Shown: positions 18,204 through 28,415, numbered from the stretch's first letter. The stretch is DNA of 64,000 nt from an uncultured Carboxylicivirga sp. (GCA_947503525.1 CANNEA010000003.1:682001-746000), one strand, 5' to 3'. A program made the numbers and translations. Notes: generated from the letters alone by a model not told the origin.

Positions 18204-21200
18204 ATGCAACGTATCGTGTTTTTATTTGCATTGTTATTTTGTATCCCTCTGGCAATTCATGCACAATACTTCAAAAATTTCTCAATAGCTGAAGGTTTAT
18301 CCCAACAAGACATTAATGGATTCTACCAGGATAGCTATGGGTTTTATTGGATAGGAACTAACGATGGCATGAATAGATTTGATGGCCACCAGTTTAAGCA
18401 TTATAATTTAAGTGATGGTGAAAATGATGCCAATGCAAACTTGATTGGCGATATCGCCGGTGATAATTTTGATCGTCTCTGGGTTGCTACCCACGGAGAT
18501 GGAATAAAATGTTTTAATTTAAAAACTGAAGAAGTTATTCATTTCAGATCCGATCCTGCAAATAAGTATTCAATAGGAAGTAATCGTGTTCACAGTCTGT
18601 TTGTTGATTCAAATCAACGTTTATGGGTCTATACATCTAAAGGTTTATCGGTTGCCGAACTATCAAGTAATCCTAAGGTAATTTTTTTTAAGGATTTAGA
18701 CTTAATTGATAAATACATTGATCATTCTACCACAGCAGGCTTCTTCGAGGATTATCAAGGTAATATTTGGTTTTATGGCAAAAATAATTTTCACGAAATT
18801 AGATATGATAAGGAAGTCGGTTTTTCAATGAATCAGCATGATGATGAATGCGGAATTATCACTGAAATTCTGGAAATACATGAAGGGTATTATATCATTG
18901 CTTCCGAAAGTGGTTTGTACTCTTATTGCCCTAAGATTTCAAGAAAGTTATTTAAAACCACGTGTAAAGATGATTTACTGGGTGCTAAATTAAGTGCTGA
19001 TTCTACCGGTTTGTGGCTTATGTCGAATAATAAAATTCATCAATATAAATATAAGCTTGACCTTAAGAATGCTAAGCTGGAACTTAGAAAAGACATGTCA
19101 ATCCCGTTCAGGGAAGGTACATACAAGGACTTGTTTGTCGACAATCAAAGTTTGTTATGGTTATCCGGTAAAAAAATTGGATTAGGCTTGTATAATCCCT
19201 TCAATATTGCTTTTAAGCAAGTTAGCATCAATAAAGAAGGCGTCGAATTTGTATGTGAAGATAGTTTTGGTAAAACATGGATTAGTACAAATAATGGTGC
19301 GGTTTATAGAGTTAATGAACATATCTCCGGATTAAGTAAAAGTGAAATTCCTTATAAAAAGGTGCTTAATTCAAATGATATCACTTGTATTAAAGAACTG
19401 GATAATAATGGGAAAAAGGAAATATGGGTTGGTACAAGGTTAAATGGAGTATTCCGTATTCGATTAAACAGAAAAGGTGAGATAGTGTATAAACCATTGA
19501 ACTACTTCTTTACAGAAGGCACTGACGGCTCTATATCAAGCAACTATATCTGTGATATTCTTCAGGATAGCTTTGGCGTAGTATGGATTGCAACCTATTT
19601 AGGAGGCATTAATAAGGTAACTAATTCATTGGACAATAATAAATTGTATTTCGAGGCTATTCGTGCACAGGATGAAAAGGGTATAGGTTTAAACAGCAAT
19701 ACGGTTAGATGTTTGTTGGAAGATGAATCAAAACGTTTGTTTATCGGAACTGCATATGGCCTTATGGTGAAAGCTCCGAACTCTAATTTATTGTTCGAAA
19801 TAAACTTTGCCAATACATCTGTTGGCAAGAGTAAAATATATATCCAGTCAGCATTGCAAGGTAAGGATGGTAAGTTATGGTTTGGAACAATAGGGAGTGG
19901 ATTACTGCAAATCAATGAGGATGATCTTCAAACGGTAAAACAGTATAATGTTGAGAATGGTGGATTTCCAAACAATACAGTAAAAAGCATTACGGAAGAT
20001 AGAAATGGGAATCTATGGATGGCAACTAACATTGGTGTGGCCCAACTAAATGTAAGTGATGGTTCATACGAGTTATACGATAAAAATAATGGTCTGATTA
20101 CTTATGAATTTGAAGATTTAGCTGCTTTTAAATTAAATAGTGGCGAATTACTCTTTGGAAGCAATTCAGGTGCTAACTTCTTTAAACCTACACGTAAAAA
20201 AGTCGAGTACAATGATTCTCTTAAGTGCTTTATCACCGAATTTAAGGTTAACAATACTTCAATAAATCCCCGCACAAATATTACTGGTGTTAAAGCAATT
20301 CAGGAGTCCATTGCATTTACAGATTTCGTTCGGCTCGGACCAGCCAACAATAGTTTCTCGATAGATTTCACTGCTTTAAATGCTGTTGATTATAAAAACC
20401 TGGTTTTCAGCTATAAATTAGAAGGCTATGATACTGATTGGACAACTGTTTCTTCAGGAAGAAATAGTGTGGCTTATAACAACATGTCCTATGCCGATTA
20501 CAGATTCTTATTAAAAGCGAGTACTGCTGATGGTCTTTGTTTATCTGATTTAAAATCTCTGGATATTCATATTGCCAGTCCTTTCTACAGAACCACATAC
20601 GCCTTTGCAGCATATGCTTTAGTATTCATTTTGCTGGTGTTTTTCTTTCAGAAATATTCTTTAATAAGACACAAAGAGAAGAATAACTTACTGATGGAGC
20701 ATTACAAACACGAAAAGAGTGAAGAAATACATCAACTAAAATTGCAGTTTTTTACAAGTATTTCTCACCAGTTCAGAACACCTCTTTCGCTAATATATGC
20801 ACCAATCGAAAAGTTACTTAAAACGTATTCAAATACAGATAGTCCTGATAAACATTACCTAAAAACAATTTATAATAACTCGAAATACTTGCTTCGACTT
20901 ATTAATCAGCTTCTCGAATTTAATAAGTTGGAACAAAACAAATACAGCTTAAGAATTGTGAAATTTGACGCTATTGCCTTACTCAACAATATCATTGAAT
21001 CGTTTCAGGAAGCTGCGACAGAGAAGAAAATTTCATTGGTATTAAATTCCAGGTATAAGAATTGCTCCATCTGGATGGATATGGAAAAATTTGAAATGAT
21101 AATATATAATCTATTATCAAATGCCTTAAAACATACGCATGAACAAGGGACTATAAATATAATAGTAGATAGTCTGGAGGAAGAAATTGCCATTGAAGTC

Positions 21201-22304
21201 AGGGATAATGGATCAGGTATCGCCAAGGATGATATGCCACATATTTTCGATCGCTACTTTCAGGGCGGAAAAACAATGTCAAGCTTTCATGGATCCGGCA
21301 TAGGTTTGTATTTCTGTAAACGTTTGGTTGAATTACATAATGGAACGATTAAGTGCCGTAGTACTGAAGGAGAAGGCTCAACCTTTAAAATGTTATTTAA
21401 GAAGGGCAATCAACATTTCAATGCAGATCAGATTATTGGTGAAATAAATGTGACTCAAAGTATTAACCCTTTACTTAGAGATTATACACTAATCAAGTCT
21501 GAAGATGAATTGATTGAAATAGATCAAAAAAATAAGACCATTGTATTAGCAGAAGACGATGAAGGACTCAGAGACTTTTTAAAAAAGGAATTAAGTCCGA
21601 TATATACAGTTATAGAAGCTGAGAACGGTAAAGTTGCATTCGAATTAATCAAGTTACACCAACCAGACTTGGTATTAACCGATGTGATGATGCCTTTTGT
21701 AAATGGCTTTAACCTGTGTTCAATGATACGAAAAAACATAGAAACCAGTCATACTCCAATTATTATCATATCGGCCGACACGGCTGATGTTTCGAAGGTT
21801 CAAGGTATGCGTAATGGCGCAGATGATTATATAATGAAACCGTTTAGTCTGGAATATTTACAACTAAAAATAAAAAGGCTTCTTGAGAATAAATCAGTTT
21901 TGTCTCAAAAGATTGAAAAAGAAGTTAATGAGGTATTTAACAATGAACAATTGAGTTCAATTGATGAAGAATTATTTTTGAAGATAAAAGACATACTGGA
22001 TGATAATTTAACGAATAGTGAGATATCTGTTACCTGGATGGCGGATCAGTTAAAAATGAGTAGATCTCTTTTATTCCTTAAAATGAAAACAATTGCCAAT
22101 TTGGGTCCCAATGAGTTTATACGCAATTACAGACTAAGCAAAGCGGTTGACTTGCTGGATAATAATAAAGACATGCCAATTAAAGAAGTTATGTTCGAAG
22201 TTGGGTTTTCGTCATCATCCTATTTTTCCAAATGTTTTAAAGCCGTTTATGGCTGTACTCCTAAAGACTACTTGCAAATAAAAACAGAAGAGGCAATATC
22301 TTAA
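18204..22304 (+). CDS. Hybrid two-component system (HTCS) PUL regulator
   Basis: I take the ATG at 18204, giving 1366 residues that open with a signal peptide (MQRIVFLFALLFCIPLAIHA). An ATG at 18135 would put 23 non-signal residues in front. The periplasmic sensor is two beta-propellers made of Reg_prop repeats (WIGTNDGMNRFDG, GLNSNTVRCLLED, DGKLWFGT) plus a Y_Y_Y domain, followed by one membrane segment. The cytoplasmic part has a HisKA domain with His855, an HATPase (N box NLLSNALKHT, G boxes DNGSGI and GSGIGLYFCKRL), a receiver with Asp1160 in LTDVMMP, and a C-terminal AraC-type HTH. The residue after His855 is Gln instead of the usual Glu. It probably senses an oligosaccharide and activates the susC at 22701, or the mannan locus, or both. 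Confidence 0.95.
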   Translation: MQRIVFLFALLFCIPLAIHAQYFKNFSIAEGLSQQDINGFYQDSYGFYWIGTNDGMNRFDGHQFKHYNLSDGENDANANLIGDIAGDNFDRLWVATHGDGIKCFNLKTEEVIHFRSDPANKYSIGSNRVHSLFVDSNQRLWVYTSKGLSVAELSSNPKVIFFKDLDLIDKYIDHSTTAGFFEDYQGNIWFYGKNNFHEIRYDKEVGFSMNQHDDECGIITEILEIHEGYYIIASESGLYSYCPKISRKLFKTTCKDDLLGAKLSADSTGLWLMSNNKIHQYKYKLDLKNAKLELRKDMSIPFREGTYKDLFVDNQSLLWLSGKKIGLGLYNPFNIAFKQVSINKEGVEFVCEDSFGKTWISTNNGAVYRVNEHISGLSKSEIPYKKVLNSNDITCIKELDNNGKKEIWVGTRLNGVFRIRLNRKGEIVYKPLNYFFTEGTDGSISSNYICDILQDSFGVVWIATYLGGINKVTNSLDNNKLYFEAIRAQDEKGIGLNSNTVRCLLEDESKRLFIGTAYGLMVKAPNSNLLFEINFANTSVGKSKIYIQSALQGKDGKLWFGTIGSGLLQINEDDLQTVKQYNVENGGFPNNTVKSITEDRNGNLWMATNIGVAQLNVSDGSYELYDKNNGLITYEFEDLAAFKLNSGELLFGSNSGANFFKPTRKKVEYNDSLKCFITEFKVNNTSINPRTNITGVKAIQESIAFTDFVRLGPANNSFSIDFTALNAVDYKNLVFSYKLEGYDTDWTTVSSGRNSVAYNNMSYADYRFLLKASTADGLCLSDLKSLDIHIASPFYRTTYAFAAYALVFILLVFFFQKYSLIRHKEKNNLLMEHYKHEKSEEIHQLKLQFFTSISHQFRTPLSLIYAPIEKLLKTYSNTDSPDKHYLKTIYNNSKYLLRLINQLLEFNKLEQNKYSLRIVKFDAIALLNNIIESFQEAATEKKISLVLNSRYKNCSIWMDMEKFEMIIYNLLSNALKHTHEQGTINIIVDSLEEEIAIEVRDNGSGIAKDDMPHIFDRYFQGGKTMSSFHGSGIGLYFCKRLVELHNGTIKCRSTEGEGSTFKMLFKKGNQHFNADQIIGEINVTQSINPLLRDYTLIKSEDELIEIDQKNKTIVLAEDDEGLRDFLKKELSPIYTVIEAENGKVAFELIKLHQPDLVLTDVMMPFVNGFNLCSMIRKNIETSHTPIIIISADTADVSKVQGMRNGADDYIMKPFSLEYLQLKIKRLLENKSVLSQKIEKEVNEVFNNEQLSSIDEELFLKIKDILDDNLTNSEISVTWMADQLKMSRSLLFLKMKTIANLGPNEFIRNYRLSKAVDLLDNNKDMPIKEVMFEVGFSSSSYFSKCFKAVYGCTPKDYLQIKTEEAIS

Positions 22305-22549
22305 ACCAATAACCAAGGTATAGCAAATTACATCGTAAATAACTACATGATAATTGACCTTATTTGCATCCTTGTTTTGGATAGAAATAGGTTTTATAAG
22401 AACACATTACTCTCAATTAAGCGTTCTATTATTGACGGATTGTAATTCATTATTATACCAACTCTGCGAATCATTTCTATCTTTTACTCCTTGCGTAAGG
22501 CCACATTTTAATATTCTAACAAGAAAATTAACATTTATTAGGCTTCATC

Positions 22550-22585
22550 AACATCAGTGTCCTTGATGTAAACATCTGTGTCCTT
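22550..22585 (+). promoter_or_regulatory. Direct repeat, candidate HTCS operator upstream of susC
   Basis: AACATCAGTGTCCTT (22550-22564) and AACATCTGTGTCCTT (22571-22585) match at 14 of 15 positions. Their start-to-start distance is 21 bp, two turns of B-DNA, so both copies face the same side of the helix. This is the expected layout for an AraC-type dimer such as the HTCS encoded immediately upstream. The repeats lie 115-150 bp before the susC start. Confidence 0.6.
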
Positions 22586-22604
22586 TTTAAACTGCTGCTA
22601 TATA

Positions 22605-22612
22605 TACTTTTA
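22605..22612 (+). promoter_or_regulatory. Possible Bacteroidota -7 element (TACTTTTA) for susC/susD
   Basis: TACTTTTA resembles the Bacteroidota -7 consensus TAnnTTTG with one mismatch. A T-rich stretch about 20 bp upstream, overlapping the second operator repeat, could serve as the -33 region. This would give a 5' leader of roughly 80 nt. Weak match. Confidence 0.3.
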
Positions 22613-22700
22613 GAAATCAAATTAACTGATGTGTGTTCAATTGTTTTGCTTCAAATGTTGAAGAAAATGATTCTAGCATACGCTTACAAATTCTAATTTT

Positions 22701-25700
22701 ATGAAAAAAAAGGTTTTAATCGGATTGTTAAGTTTCCTGTGCATAAGCATGACTTGGGCGCAAGAACTAACGATTAAGGGTAAGGTTATTGATACCAACA
22801 ATGAACCTTTACCCGGTGTTAATGTATTCGTACAAGGTACAACTCAAGGAACAATTACTGACATTGAAGGTAATTACTCCTTAATGGTTCCTTCAGCAGA
22901 AAGCGTAATCGTATTTAAATTTATTGGTTATCGCGATCAGGAAATTGTAGTTGGTTCTCAAACCACAATTAATGCTACTTTAGAAACGGACAATATTGGT
23001 CTGGATGAAGTGGTAGCAGTTGGTTATGGCGTAAAGAAAAAGAGTGTTGTAACAGGTGCCATCAGCAGTTTAAATACTGATGATTTAATGCAAAGCAAAC
23101 CAGCCAACGTTAATCAGGCTTTAAACGGTCGTGCTGCTGGTGTTGTTGTATCTCCATCATCAGGTCAACCTGGTAGTACTCCACGTGTTGTTATTCGTGG
23201 TGTAGGTACAAATGGAAATTCAAACCCCCTCTATATTGTTGATGGACTGCCAATGAGCGATATGAATGCCATTAATCCTAACGATGTTGAATCGATGGAG
23301 GTATTAAAGGATGCGACTTCCGCTGCTATTTATGGAGCCAGAGCTGCAAACGGTGTAATATTAATTACCACTAAAAAGGGTAAACCAGGTAAAGCCACAT
23401 TAACATATGACGGTTTTTATGGTGTTCAGAAAGCATATAATGTTCCTGAAATGGCGAATAGTACACAGTACATCCAGATGATGAAGGAATTTCGTGATAA
23501 TGATGGTGAAGCTTATCCTGACTGGATTAATGATTTAGACCCTAGTGTTAACACAAATTGGTTTGATGCTATTACTAATATAGCTCCTGTAACAGAACAC
23601 AATATTTCTTCTACTTTCGGTGGGGAAAATGGAAGTACTTTGCTTTCGGTTGGATATAGAAACCAGGACGGTATTATTGGAGGTGATAAATCTTTCTTTA
23701 AACGTTACTCGGCTCGTGTAAACACAAATCAGAAAATTACCAATTGGATGACAGTTGGAGCTAATGTAAACGTATTACACATTGATAAGAATAGCGTATC
23801 AACCGGAACTAATGGGTACAATCCTGCCTATTATGCCTTCCATATGGATCCAACGACGCCTGTTAAGGCAGGACCTGGTACAAGCCATCCTAATTACCCT
23901 GAATACACATCTCGTGGATATGGAGTCTCACAAGTACCACACTCCAGAATGTGGAACGCGAATCAGTTTATGGAAGTGGTTGATGCCAATGGCTTTAATA
24001 AAACTGATCGACTTTATGGAAATACATTCTTGCAGATCGAACCTATCAAGAATCTGATTATAAAAACAGATTTCGCGGCAGACATTTCTAATAATAACAG
24101 AAGGTCTTATACTCCCGAATATTATTATAATTCTCAGATAAGCAATGATAACTCGGCTGTAAATCAGAACTCTGCAAGAAGCACATTCTGGCAGTGGGAG
24201 AATACCATTACCTATTCTCATTCTTTTAATGACCATAATTTAACAGGATTATTAGGTACAACAGCCGCTGAAACTACTTATGAATACTTAAGTGGAAGAC
24301 GCCAAAACTATGCTCCTGATGCTGAATTCAATTCAAATTATTGGTATTTGAAGTTTGGTGAGGTTGATGGTCAAACCAATGATGGTAGTGCAAATCCAAT
24401 TAATGCCATAGCTTCTGTATTTGGTAGAGTTAGTTATGACTATAAAAACAAGTACATGGCTGAGGTAGTTGTTCGTCGTGATGGATCAACCAACTTTGGA
24501 CCTGAAAATAAATATGCTGTATTCCCTGGTGTTAGTGCCGGCTGGAATGTAAGTAGTGAAGATTTTTGGGATATTAATAACTTTGATATGCTGAAACTTC
24601 GTTTCAGTTGGGGACAGAATGGTAATCAAGCTATTGACCCATTCTCGTTTACCAGTACCATTGCCAATGAGTATTATTATACTTTAGGACCAAATGCTAA
24701 TATCCTACCTGGTTCAGCTCCAACAAGTCTGGTTAATCCTGATGTAATTTGGGAAACCAGTGAACAGTTAAACTTTGGTGCTGATATGGTGTTTTTTGGT
24801 TCTGAATTAAGAGTATCCTTAGATTATTATCAAAAGCTAACCAAAGATTTATTATTGCGCCCTGTAATTGAGGCGGTTCGAGGTAATGAAGCACCATTCT
24901 ATAACCTGGGAGAAGTTGCTAACAATGGTTTTGAAATGCAGGTTTCTTATAACAAGCGTTGGGGTGATTTCAGATTTGGTGTAGATGCCAATGCTTCATA
25001 CCTGAAAAACGAGGTGAAAGCAGTAGGAAATGCAAACGGATATGTTGATGGTTCTCAAGGACATTCTACAGCCGTTACCATTACACGTATGGAGGAAGGT
25101 CATCCTTTAGGATATTTCTATGGTTATAAAACACTTGGTATCTTCCAGGATCAAGCCCAAATTGATAACTATAAGTACGCTGATGGTACATTAATTCAAC
25201 CTAATGCCAGACCTGGTGATCTAATTTATCAAGATACTAATGGTATGGACGGTATTGAAGGTGATGACCGTGTAAATATTGGTAACCCATGGCCAAAGTG
25301 GACTTATGGTGTTAATCTTTCAGCTGGTTGGAAGGAAATAGATTTTTCAATGTTTATGACTGGTAAGGCTGATTTAGATGTGATGGCCTTCCATTATCGT
25401 CCTGAATCGTATGCACACGCTAACTTACCAACATTTTACATGGATGCTTGGAAGCAAAAAGGAGACAACACAGATATCCCACGTTTATCTGCATCTGATC
25501 CAAACGGAAACTTTACAAATCCATCAGATTTCTTTGTTTACGATGCTTCATTCTTGAAAATTGCAACAATAGAATTAGGTTATAACTTGCCTCAATCAAT
25601 TTTAAGTAAACTTAATTTAGCAAAAGTAAGAGTTTATGCAGCAGTGGATAATGTAGCTATTTTCACGAAATATCCTTTCTTCGATCCAGAAGTTGGATCA

Positions 25701-25811
25701 ATGCAAAATAAAGAAGGTTCAAACGACACAGAAATTCTGGCAACAGGAATTGACCGATCGATTTATCCGCAAGCACGAACAAGTAGAATTGGATTAACTG
25801 TATCATTTTAA
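22701..25811 (+). CDS. SusC/RagA-type TonB-dependent transporter, full length
   Basis: A 1036-residue outer-membrane transporter of normal family length. A signal peptide of about 21 residues is followed by a carboxypeptidase-regulatory-like domain (TIKGKVIDTNNEPLPGVNVFVQGTTQGT onward, residues about 23-100). Next come the SusC junction DEVVAVGYG and the plug domain with NPLYIVDGLPM, ESMEVLKDATSAAIYGARAANGVILITTKKG, and then a 22-strand-type barrel ending in LTVSF. It imports oligosaccharides with the SusD partner 26 bp downstream. The sulfatase and GH16 genes that follow suggest sulfated galactan oligosaccharides. A candidate HTCS operator lies upstream. Confidence 0.97.
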   Translation: MKKKVLIGLLSFLCISMTWAQELTIKGKVIDTNNEPLPGVNVFVQGTTQGTITDIEGNYSLMVPSAESVIVFKFIGYRDQEIVVGSQTTINATLETDNIGLDEVVAVGYGVKKKSVVTGAISSLNTDDLMQSKPANVNQALNGRAAGVVVSPSSGQPGSTPRVVIRGVGTNGNSNPLYIVDGLPMSDMNAINPNDVESMEVLKDATSAAIYGARAANGVILITTKKGKPGKATLTYDGFYGVQKAYNVPEMANSTQYIQMMKEFRDNDGEAYPDWINDLDPSVNTNWFDAITNIAPVTEHNISSTFGGENGSTLLSVGYRNQDGIIGGDKSFFKRYSARVNTNQKITNWMTVGANVNVLHIDKNSVSTGTNGYNPAYYAFHMDPTTPVKAGPGTSHPNYPEYTSRGYGVSQVPHSRMWNANQFMEVVDANGFNKTDRLYGNTFLQIEPIKNLIIKTDFAADISNNNRRSYTPEYYYNSQISNDNSAVNQNSARSTFWQWENTITYSHSFNDHNLTGLLGTTAAETTYEYLSGRRQNYAPDAEFNSNYWYLKFGEVDGQTNDGSANPINAIASVFGRVSYDYKNKYMAEVVVRRDGSTNFGPENKYAVFPGVSAGWNVSSEDFWDINNFDMLKLRFSWGQNGNQAIDPFSFTSTIANEYYYTLGPNANILPGSAPTSLVNPDVIWETSEQLNFGADMVFFGSELRVSLDYYQKLTKDLLLRPVIEAVRGNEAPFYNLGEVANNGFEMQVSYNKRWGDFRFGVDANASYLKNEVKAVGNANGYVDGSQGHSTAVTITRMEEGHPLGYFYGYKTLGIFQDQAQIDNYKYADGTLIQPNARPGDLIYQDTNGMDGIEGDDRVNIGNPWPKWTYGVNLSAGWKEIDFSMFMTGKADLDVMAFHYRPESYAHANLPTFYMDAWKQKGDNTDIPRLSASDPNGNFTNPSDFFVYDASFLKIATIELGYNLPQSILSKLNLAKVRVYAAVDNVAIFTKYPFFDPEVGSMQNKEGSNDTEILATGIDRSIYPQARTSRIGLTVSF

Positions 25812-25837
25812 TTGCTTGAATATTAAAACACAAAAAA

Positions 25838-27451
25838 ATGAAACACATATTAACATATTTATTCACCGCTGTATTGCTGTTATCGGTTATGTCAGGGTGT
25901 TCTGATGAATTTCTTACCAATAATCCTATTGGTGGAGAAAGTGAAGTGAGCTTCTATAAAGATGATGCTCAAATGTTCAATGCCTTAATGGCAGCCTATG
26001 ATCCATTGCAATGGACTTATGGTTCCAATCATTTTATTCCATTTTCTGAGATTCGTTCAGATAATGCCAACACCGGTGGTGGTGGTCCAGGTGACTATTT
26101 TGAGTACCAACAAATGGAAGATTTTATCAATGCTGATGATAACTCCATTAGTAACAATTTTTGGAAGGTAGCCTATGCAGGTATTTACCGTTCAAATATT
26201 GTGATGGAAAAGGCATTGGATACTGATTTAAGCAAAGTTTATTCTGCCGAAGCTAAGGTATTACGCGCATGGTATCATTTTGATATGTTGCGTACCTATG
26301 GGCCTTGTGTGATAAGTTTGCAATCGGTTTACCCTCTTGATTATAAATTTATTCGCGCAAGCAGAGAAGAGGTTAATAAGCAAATTGAGAAAGACTTAAT
26401 GGAAGCTATTCCGGTTTTGGAAAATTCTCATCCTGATGAAATGCTTGGAAGGATTACCAAGTCAGCTGCGCAGGCTTTATTAGCTAAAGTTTATATTTAT
26501 TGGGCTGATTGGGATAATGATAATAAAGCCACATTTGATAAGGCTATTCCTTTACTTGAAACAGTGATGGGTGCTGGATATGAACTAAGTGATGATTATT
26601 CAACATTATTTGCTCCTTTGGCTGAGAATAATAAAGAAAGCATTTGGGAAGTACAACATTCTACAAAGCAAGGTACTGGTAGCTGGAATAATATTGGTGT
26701 TGTTGGTGAATCTAATTTCTGGGTGCAGTTTGGTGGCCCTCGTGGATTAGGTGGACATCCTCAAATAGATGGCGGATGGGGACTATCTGTTCAGCGTCAG
26801 GATTTTTACGATTATTTCTTGGACGAGGACAGTGTGCGACGTAAGGCAAGTTTCTTTTCATACGATGACTTAGTAACCATACCTAATGCAGGTGGTGCAA
26901 ATGTAGAGTGGAACACTGGTGCTTATGGTGATGATTTTGAAGGCTATTGTCAGCGTAAATATACATCATGGAATAACTCAGTGTATACCGATATGGCAGG
27001 AAACGCTATGCTGAACCGACCAGGTAATGAGCGTATTCTTCGTTATGGTGAAATGTATTTATTATTAGCAGAATGTCATTTAAGAGGTACTACTCGTAAT
27101 GAAACTGACGCCAAAAGTCTGATTGATGAATTACGTTTACATCATGTTGGTAAAGGCGTTCAGGCTAATGTGATGACTGTGGATCAATTAATGGCCAGTG
27201 ATCCAACTCGTTTTCCAAATGTGCTTGAAGTTCTTTGGTATGAGCGTAGATGTGAATTAGCCGGTGAAGGCGATCGTTGGTTCGATCTTGTTCGTACCGG
27301 ACGTGCTGCACAGGTAATGGGTGCGCTTTATCCAAATGCATGGGAAGCTAAGCATCATTACATCCCAATTAGTCAGGTTGAAACAGGTGCTTCAGGTGGA
27401 TCATTAACTATGTATCCGGATGAGCCTGCTCCAACACCTCCAACGTATTAA
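25838..27451 (+). CDS. SusD/RagB-family glycan-binding lipoprotein
   Basis: A 537-residue lipoprotein (lipobox VMSGC, then SDEFLTNNP). SusD features include KVLRAWYHFDMLRTYGP, SAAQALLAKVYIYWADW, a recognisable ERILRYGEMYLLLAECHLRG segment and the C-terminal signature WYERRCELAGEGDRWFDLVRTG. It starts 26 bp after susC and is followed by a strong terminator, so susC-susD appears to form its own transcript, separate from the sulfatase operon. It binds the target glycan at the cell surface. Confidence 0.95.
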   Translation: MKHILTYLFTAVLLLSVMSGCSDEFLTNNPIGGESEVSFYKDDAQMFNALMAAYDPLQWTYGSNHFIPFSEIRSDNANTGGGGPGDYFEYQQMEDFINADDNSISNNFWKVAYAGIYRSNIVMEKALDTDLSKVYSAEAKVLRAWYHFDMLRTYGPCVISLQSVYPLDYKFIRASREEVNKQIEKDLMEAIPVLENSHPDEMLGRITKSAAQALLAKVYIYWADWDNDNKATFDKAIPLLETVMGAGYELSDDYSTLFAPLAENNKESIWEVQHSTKQGTGSWNNIGVVGESNFWVQFGGPRGLGGHPQIDGGWGLSVQRQDFYDYFLDEDSVRRKASFFSYDDLVTIPNAGGANVEWNTGAYGDDFEGYCQRKYTSWNNSVYTDMAGNAMLNRPGNERILRYGEMYLLLAECHLRGTTRNETDAKSLIDELRLHHVGKGVQANVMTVDQLMASDPTRFPNVLEVLWYERRCELAGEGDRWFDLVRTGRAAQVMGALYPNAWEAKHHYIPISQVETGASGGSLTMYPDEPAPTPPTY

Positions 27452-27471
27452 TAATATTAGAATTGCAATAG

Positions 27472-27509
27472 AAATCCCCAAAGCCTAATGGTTTTGGGGA
27501 TTTTTTTTT
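27472..27509 (+). terminator. Rho-independent terminator after susD
   Basis: AAATCCCCAAA (27472-27482) pairs perfectly with TTTGGGGATTT (27493-27503). The stem is extended inward by G-U and two G-C pairs around a TAAT loop and is followed by a T-run to 27509. It ends the susC-susD transcript 20 bp after the stop. A few A residues on the left make weak activity for the convergent gene possible. Confidence 0.9.
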
Positions 27510-27533
27510 AGTTCTTAATGCTTATAATTAAAA

Positions 27534-28292
27534 CTACTCAACAAACTCCATGATTCCAAAATATTGGGGTTGATGAACATCCTTTTCAATTTCATAAATT
27601 GGGAAGCTGCTTGATATCGATCTTCTTTCGCTGTTTAACTCATCTCTGTTTTGACGAAGGGCCATAAATGACCATTGCGTGCCATTTGCAATAGCATATT
27701 GCTCCAACAGGCGATTAAAGTTTTTAAAAGGAATAGCTACTTCCATGGCCCAGCCCATATCTCTATCCGAATTATCATTTAGTGTACCAATGTAGCTAAC
27801 AGCAGCTTGATAATCACAATTAAAGCCTTTAATTACAATATCATTACCATCAACAAACTTATTCAAGTAAACGATATCATTAATTGTTTTATAAAGATTG
27901 ATTTCAAAACAAAAATGAATATCCTGATTTCCTTTTATGGGTACTAAAAAGATTTCAGCACAATCATCTAAAAATGTGGCTCCATCTCTATTCTTTTCTT
28001 TTGCTGTAAGGTATTGATCAGAACATTTGTAAGCAAGGTAGAGATTAGCTTCGTCCCAAAGCATTTTAAATTGTGTCTTTTGTCTGTCTCCAGGATTAAC
28101 CACAAAATAGTGATGCCTGAAGTTAATCGAATCGGCTGTTGACCATTCTGTTTCATCCAAACGTCCATCAATACATATGTGTTTATTAATTCTTTTAACC
28201 TGATAAGCTGGAGATTCTTGTGCCGTGCCTAAGATCGGAACAAAACCAATCATAAAGACTGGTAATAAATTGAGCAGTTTAAATTTTGTCAT
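27534..28292 (-). CDS. CBM9-like secreted protein
   Basis: The ATG at 28292 is chosen because it opens directly into a signal peptide (MTKFKLLNLLPVFMIGF, cleavage near GTAQ); a start 54 bp further upstream adds a non-signal leader. This gives 252 residues. The mature protein is one CBM9-type beta-sandwich (carbohydrate-binding family 9-like). It has KHICIDGRLDETEWSTAD at its start, a FKMLWDEANLYLAYKCSD strand pair, DDCAEIFLVP, and MGWAMEVAIPFKNF. Such stand-alone domains occur in many Bacteroidota glycan loci. It is the only minus-strand gene of this PUL, convergent with susD and divergent from the enzyme operon. Its role is probably glycan binding, but no enzyme domain is present to show the target. 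Confidence 0.82.
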   Translation of the reverse strand: MTKFKLLNLLPVFMIGFVPILGTAQESPAYQVKRINKHICIDGRLDETEWSTADSINFRHHYFVVNPGDRQKTQFKMLWDEANLYLAYKCSDQYLTAKEKNRDGATFLDDCAEIFLVPIKGNQDIHFCFEINLYKTINDIVYLNKFVDGNDIVIKGFNCDYQAAVSYIGTLNDNSDRDMGWAMEVAIPFKNFNRLLEQYAIANGTQWSFMALRQNRDELNSERRSISSSFPIYEIEKDVHQPQYFGIMEFVE

Positions 28293-28383
28293 CCGTGAAT
28301 TTATAAAAACAATCGAAATATACAGGAAAAGGCGAAAATCATTCATAATCGGGTGTTGTAAAAAGAATAGTTTACAGGGGGTA

Positions 28384-28415
28384 TTTTGCTAAGTATTGAC
28401 CTTGTCTAGATTTTG
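28384..28415 (+). promoter_or_regulatory. Candidate Bacteroidota promoter for the sulfatase/GH16 operon
   Basis: TTTTG at 28384-28388 (-33 like) and TAGATTTTG at 28407-28415 (-7 like, with one extra base between TA and TTTG) are separated by 18 nt. This is the expected layout for the Bacteroidota primary sigma factor. The predicted start leaves about 75 nt of leader before the ATG at 28496. Confidence 0.45.

Larger units (their letters stand above)
22305..22700. other. 396-bp regulatory region between HTCS and susC
   Basis: No convincing gene; a 70-codon open frame at 22354-22566 has no ribosome-binding context or recognisable content. The last 150 bp hold a direct repeat and a promoter-like element, listed separately. 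The first 200 bp show nothing I can interpret. Confidence 0.6.

Noticed and set aside
22354-22566. 70-codon frame in the HTCS-susC gap
   Set aside because: No recognisable content, and it overlaps the candidate operator and promoter.
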